NCBI GenBank assembly: GCA_902763505.1
Contig: CACWSO010000023.1
Location: 1-34,313 of the forward strand
Reading direction: 5' to 3'
Source of the DNA: an uncultured Eubacteriales bacterium
GTDB lineage: Bacteria; Bacillota; Clostridia; Peptostreptococcales; Anaerovoracaceae
Length of the DNA stretch: 34,313 nt
This document shows positions 31,771 to 34,313 of this stretch, one piece after another. The notes beneath the pieces are model-generated. The model made no database searches and was not told the DNA's origin. It worked only from the letters and a program-made list of their open reading frames with translations. Each line of letters begins with the position of its first letter. Positions within the stretch are counted from its first letter, which is position 1. The position numbers and the translations under genes are program-made.

Positions 31771-32517
31771 ATGCTGTTCGGAAGAAAGAACTTATCAATG
31801 CGTACTCTGGCTGCAACAGCAGTTGCGGTCCTGCTCTTTGCGTGCGGCGGAGTCATGTTCGCGAAGGCGGCCCTCGATATCAGGAGCGACAATCTTGACG
31901 AGACCTTTGAGCTGGACCACATAGACGTTCAGCTTCTGGAAAACAATGACGCTGTCGCGGAAGACAGCGGCGTTCTTCTTGGAAGCATGGATAAAATTGT
32001 TCCGGGCAAAGTCTACACAGAGGCGATCGCTGCGAGAAACGCGACCGGCGACGGTGATGTGGAAGCGGTCGATCAGTATGTCAGGATCATCATCAAGAAG
32101 TACTGGGTGAACGACGACGGCAGCAAGGACACGACGATGGATCCGTCGCTCATTCATCTCACCTATGGAAACAGCGCCTACAATGAAGGTCCATGGATGA
32201 TCAACGACAAAGAAACGACGCCGGAGAGAACGACGTATTATTACTCGCAGAAGCTTGCCGGTCAGGAGACAACTCCTCCGGTGGTAAACCGTCTGCAGCT
32301 GGACAGCTCCATCGCTACGGATGTCAGCGATACGAACCTGATACCTTCATCCGAGGGCGACGTTTATAAGTACACCTACAAGTACGACGGCAAAACCATA
32401 TGCATCGAAGCGGATGTACAGGCTTTGCAGCCGCACAATATCAATGAAGCGATCAAGAGCGCGTGGGGCGTGGAAAATGTTTCCGCTTCAGGCGGCGCTC
32501 TGACAGTGGAGAATTAA
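31771..32517 (+). CDS. Second SipW/TasA-like exported protein
   Basis: A 248-residue protein with a hydrophobic N-terminus (residues 11-33, LAATAVAVLLFACGGVMFA-KAA) and a beta-rich mature region including EAVDQYVRIIIKKYW, a segment often seen in SipW-dependent proteins beside fibro-slime adhesins, and PSLIHLTYG. LFAC at residues 22-25 resembles a lipobox, so a lipoprotein is the alternative. Ribosome site AAGGAGG, 13 nt after the previous stop. The start at 31771 is preferred to the ATG at 31798, which has no ribosome site. A fibre subunit role is inferred from context. Confidence 0.65.
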   Translation: MLFGRKNLSMRTLAATAVAVLLFACGGVMFAKAALDIRSDNLDETFELDHIDVQLLENNDAVAEDSGVLLGSMDKIVPGKVYTEAIAARNATGDGDVEAVDQYVRIIIKKYWVNDDGSKDTTMDPSLIHLTYGNSAYNEGPWMINDKETTPERTTYYYSQKLAGQETTPPVVNRLQLDSSIATDVSDTNLIPSSEGDVYKYTYKYDGKTICIEADVQALQPHNINEAIKSAWGVENVSASGGALTVEN

Positions 32518-32530
32518 AGGAGGGATGGCA

Positions 32531-33271
32531 ATGAAAATCAACAGAATACTGATTGCCTTCCTGATGACACTGGCATTGGTGATGGCGGCGCCTGCGGCGG
32601 CTTTTGCAGTAGACTATTCGAACAACGACGCCCAGTGCAGTTACGATGGTGAGAAAATAACGAGCAATTTCGAATCGTCGGATCTGGCGACTTCGATTTC
32701 GAATCTGGAACCGGGCGACACACTGGAATACGAAGTGACTTACTCCAACAAATCCGGACAGTCTACAGAGTGGTACATGCTGAACGACGCAATCGAAACG
32801 CTTGAAGAGAGCAAGGACGTCGCGGAGAACGGCGGTTACACTTATGTGCTGAAGAATATCGGCCCGGATGGTACGGAGACCACGTATTTTGACAATTCCA
32901 AGGTCGGTGGAACAAACAAACCGGCAGGGTTGGAGGGCCTCAAGCAGGCGACGAACGCGACGAGAGAGTATTTCTTCATCCAGGAACTCGGTCCTGGTCA
33001 GAGCGGCAGGACATATCTCAAAGTCGAACTGGACGGTGAGTCCCAGGTCAATGACTACATGGATACGAAGGGCGTGCTGAGACTGGCTTACGCAGTTGAG
33101 AAGATTCAGCCGGGGCACGGAGACAAAGACAAGCCTGCGGAAAGTCACCCGAGGACCGGCGATCCGTTCGATCTTGTGAAGGCGGGCATGGTGATGATCC
33201 TGGCTCTGATCATAGCTGTTATAGCATTCCTCTTCTGGAAAAAAGACAGAAAGGATGGTGATGAAGCATGA
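32531..33271 (+). CDS. Surface protein with HPRTG sorting-like signal
   Basis: A 246-residue protein. I choose ATG 32531 rather than 32525, because AGGAGG (32518-32523) lies only 1 nt from the first but 7 nt from the second. Signal peptide residues 1-25 (AFA-VD). The mature domain (SISNLEPGDTLEYEVTYSNKSG...TEWYMLND) is a beta sandwich of the kind found in wall-anchored partners of fibro-slime adhesins. The C-terminus has H206-PRTG-D, a helix at about 217-238 and tail KKDRKDGDEA, a complete cell-wall sorting signal with HPRTG in place of LPXTG. It could anchor the fibre to the wall. No sortase gene is in the window. It overlaps the next gene as ATGA. Confidence 0.72.
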   Translation: MKINRILIAFLMTLALVMAAPAAAFAVDYSNNDAQCSYDGEKITSNFESSDLATSISNLEPGDTLEYEVTYSNKSGQSTEWYMLNDAIETLEESKDVAENGGYTYVLKNIGPDGTETTYFDNSKVGGTNKPAGLEGLKQATNATREYFFIQELGPGQSGRTYLKVELDGESQVNDYMDTKGVLRLAYAVEKIQPGHGDKDKPAESHPRTGDPFDLVKAGMVMILALIIAVIAFLFWKKDRKDGDEA

Positions 33272-34173
33272 AGAAAAAACTGCTGACCATCCTGACTGTA
33301 ATGCTGTTGCTTGTATTCGTGCCTGCCGGCACCGTATTCGCGGCGCCTGACGGATATGATTATCTCGTCACCGTCTACGGCGGCGCGCAGGGAATGTACA
33401 AAGGCGTTGAGAAATGGTCGGACACTTTCAAACAGAATGAACTGGTGACGATCAGCATCGACGATGTTAAATTGAATAATAATAAATATTATGTGCGAGG
33501 ATTCCGGATCGCGGGTCACGACAATGACGAAACGACAGGCGCGCCGGAGATCACATTTAATGCGACGACGGACGTCTCCTATGAAGTCGCTTACGGACTC
33601 AAAGGGGATCTGGTCAAGTATACGGTCAATTATCAGGATGAATCCGGAAAGTCCTTGAGCAAAAGCAATACCTATTACGGAATGGTCGGCGACAAGCCAG
33701 CCATCTCCTTCAAGTATATTGAAGGGTATCTTCCTGATGCGTACAATAAAGCGAAGACGCTGACAGAGAATCCGGCCGACAACATCTTTACTTTCACGTA
33801 CACCAGGAACGGCGAAGGCGGCAACGGCGAGAATGGTGAAAACGGAAACGGCCAGAACGGAAACGGCGGCAATGGCGCGAATGGCGGCAACGGCGCTAAC
33901 GGCGCGATTGCTCCTGGAACGGCGGGGAATCCGGCAGGAACCAATGTTGCGCAGGGAGGCAACACGACCATCGGTGACAACAGTGTGCCTCTCGCAAATC
34001 CGGATCAGCCGTCTCAATACGAAGATCTGGATAAAGAAGGACTTGGCGCGTTGCTGTGGGTGCTCATAGCGATTGGCCTGGCTGCTCTTGCCATTCTTTT
34101 CTTCATCATCAGGTGGCTTCTGAAGAAGCGTGAGGAAGAAGAGGGAACTGATCCGGGCGGTGGTGCCGTTTAG
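33268..34173 (+). CDS. MucBP-like protein with Gly/Asn linker and C-terminal membrane anchor
   Basis: A 301-residue protein. Signal peptide 1-26 (VFA-APDG). Residues about 27-110 form a beta module. Residues about 113-178 match a MucBP-like module (VKYTVNYQDESGKSL...PADNIFTFTY). Residues about 180-215 are a Gly/Asn/Glu tract (NGENG, NGGNGANGG). Then comes a Pro-rich stretch and a membrane helix at about 262-284 with basic KKREEEE after it. It has no LPXTG-like motif before the helix, so it should sit in the membrane as a base or tether of the surface structure. Its ATG overlaps the TGA of the previous gene. Last gene of the operon. Confidence 0.72.
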   Translation: MKKKLLTILTVMLLLVFVPAGTVFAAPDGYDYLVTVYGGAQGMYKGVEKWSDTFKQNELVTISIDDVKLNNNKYYVRGFRIAGHDNDETTGAPEITFNATTDVSYEVAYGLKGDLVKYTVNYQDESGKSLSKSNTYYGMVGDKPAISFKYIEGYLPDAYNKAKTLTENPADNIFTFTYTRNGEGGNGENGENGNGQNGNGGNGANGGNGANGAIAPGTAGNPAGTNVAQGGNTTIGDNSVPLANPDQPSQYEDLDKEGLGALLWVLIAIGLAALAILFFIIRWLLKKREEEEGTDPGGGAV

Positions 34174-34247
34174 GCCGATGCTGCGGTAACTGAAATGATG
34201 TATTATCAGAATTCGCTTGAGTGAAAAGGTAAATTCCACATTTTGAG

Positions 34248-34275
34248 TGAAAACGGCCCATAGAGGCCGTTTTCA
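34248..34275. terminator. Strong terminator after the fibre operon
   Basis: A perfect 11-bp inverted repeat: TGAAAACGGCC (34248-34258) and GGCCGTTTTCA (34265-34275), loop CATAGA, with A-run and T-run within the stem, so it could work in both directions. The last 38 nt hold no recognisable feature. Confidence 0.8.
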
Positions 34276-34313
34276 TAAAATCAGGTATATGAATATAGGC
34301 TGAAATGCTGTAA

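Noticed and set aside
33800-33915. Tandem DNA repeat in the Gly/Asn tract
   Set aside because: It is codon-level repetition of a Gly/Asn-rich linker, already explained by the protein.
33145-34239. 364-codon minus-strand frame opposite the last two operon genes
   Set aside because: The plus strand has clear signal peptides, ribosome sites and overlapping start/stop in this region; the minus frame looks like its antisense shadow and matches no domain.

Overview
The window reads as a chromosomal segment of a low-to-moderate GC Gram-positive anaerobe of the Clostridia. A family such as Anaerovoracaceae/Clostridiales Family XIII is plausible, but this is inferred only from protein style. The evidence is: Lys-rich secreted proteins with Ig-like (Big_2) and Fn3-like modules, giant Cna-B adhesins, YkuD and NlpC/P60-like wall enzymes, SipW/TasA-style exported proteins, strong AGGAGG ribosome sites and no outer-membrane genes.

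Layout. (1) 1-5833: the end of an exopolysaccharide/capsule locus, with a decayed coiled-coil gene, an EpsD-like GT4 glycosyltransferase, an acyltransferase broken by a stop codon, a second glycosyltransferase, a Wzy/O-antigen-ligase-like polymerase and a UDP-glucose 4-epimerase. Most of it is AT-rich. (2) 5849-10587: exported proteins (an Fn3-SGNH hydrolase and two Cys-rich zinc-ribbon-like/Big_2 proteins) and a family 6 DNA-deoxyinosine glycosylase. (3) 10576-15270: an AT-rich accessory island with a HigB/HigA-type toxin-antitoxin pair, a truncated gene, an Abi_C abortive-infection protein, a HipA-like kinase coupled to a DUF3037 protein, and a frameshifted IS200/IS605-type element. Three copies of an intergenic array built on a 13-nt-period TGGGGTC motif lie at 7951, 11294 and, inverted, 15284. 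(4) 15469-18590: a second galE, then MFS and EamA transporters. (5) 18639-22047: an operon of a membrane-anchored SGNH-like protein, a MoxR AAA+ ATPase and a CoxE-like VWA protein. It ends at a bidirectional terminator shared with the convergent gene. (6) 22130-25285: two divergent cell-wall enzyme genes, an L,D-transpeptidase and an NlpC/P60-like amidase. (7) 25306-34275: a five-gene operon for a surface structure. It encodes a ~1950-residue fibro-slime/Cna-B protein with no sorting signal, two SipW/TasA-like exported proteins, a protein ending in an HPRTG sorting-like signal, and a MucBP-like protein with a Gly/Asn linker and C-terminal membrane anchor. A strong terminator follows.

The common theme is the cell envelope: sugar polymer synthesis, wall cross-linking, polymer esterases and adhesive fibres, interrupted by one defence/toxin island carrying repeats and an insertion element. 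The best candidates for something little described are the fibre operon, the 13-nt periodic arrays, and the HipA-like/DUF3037 pair beside Abi_C and HigBA.
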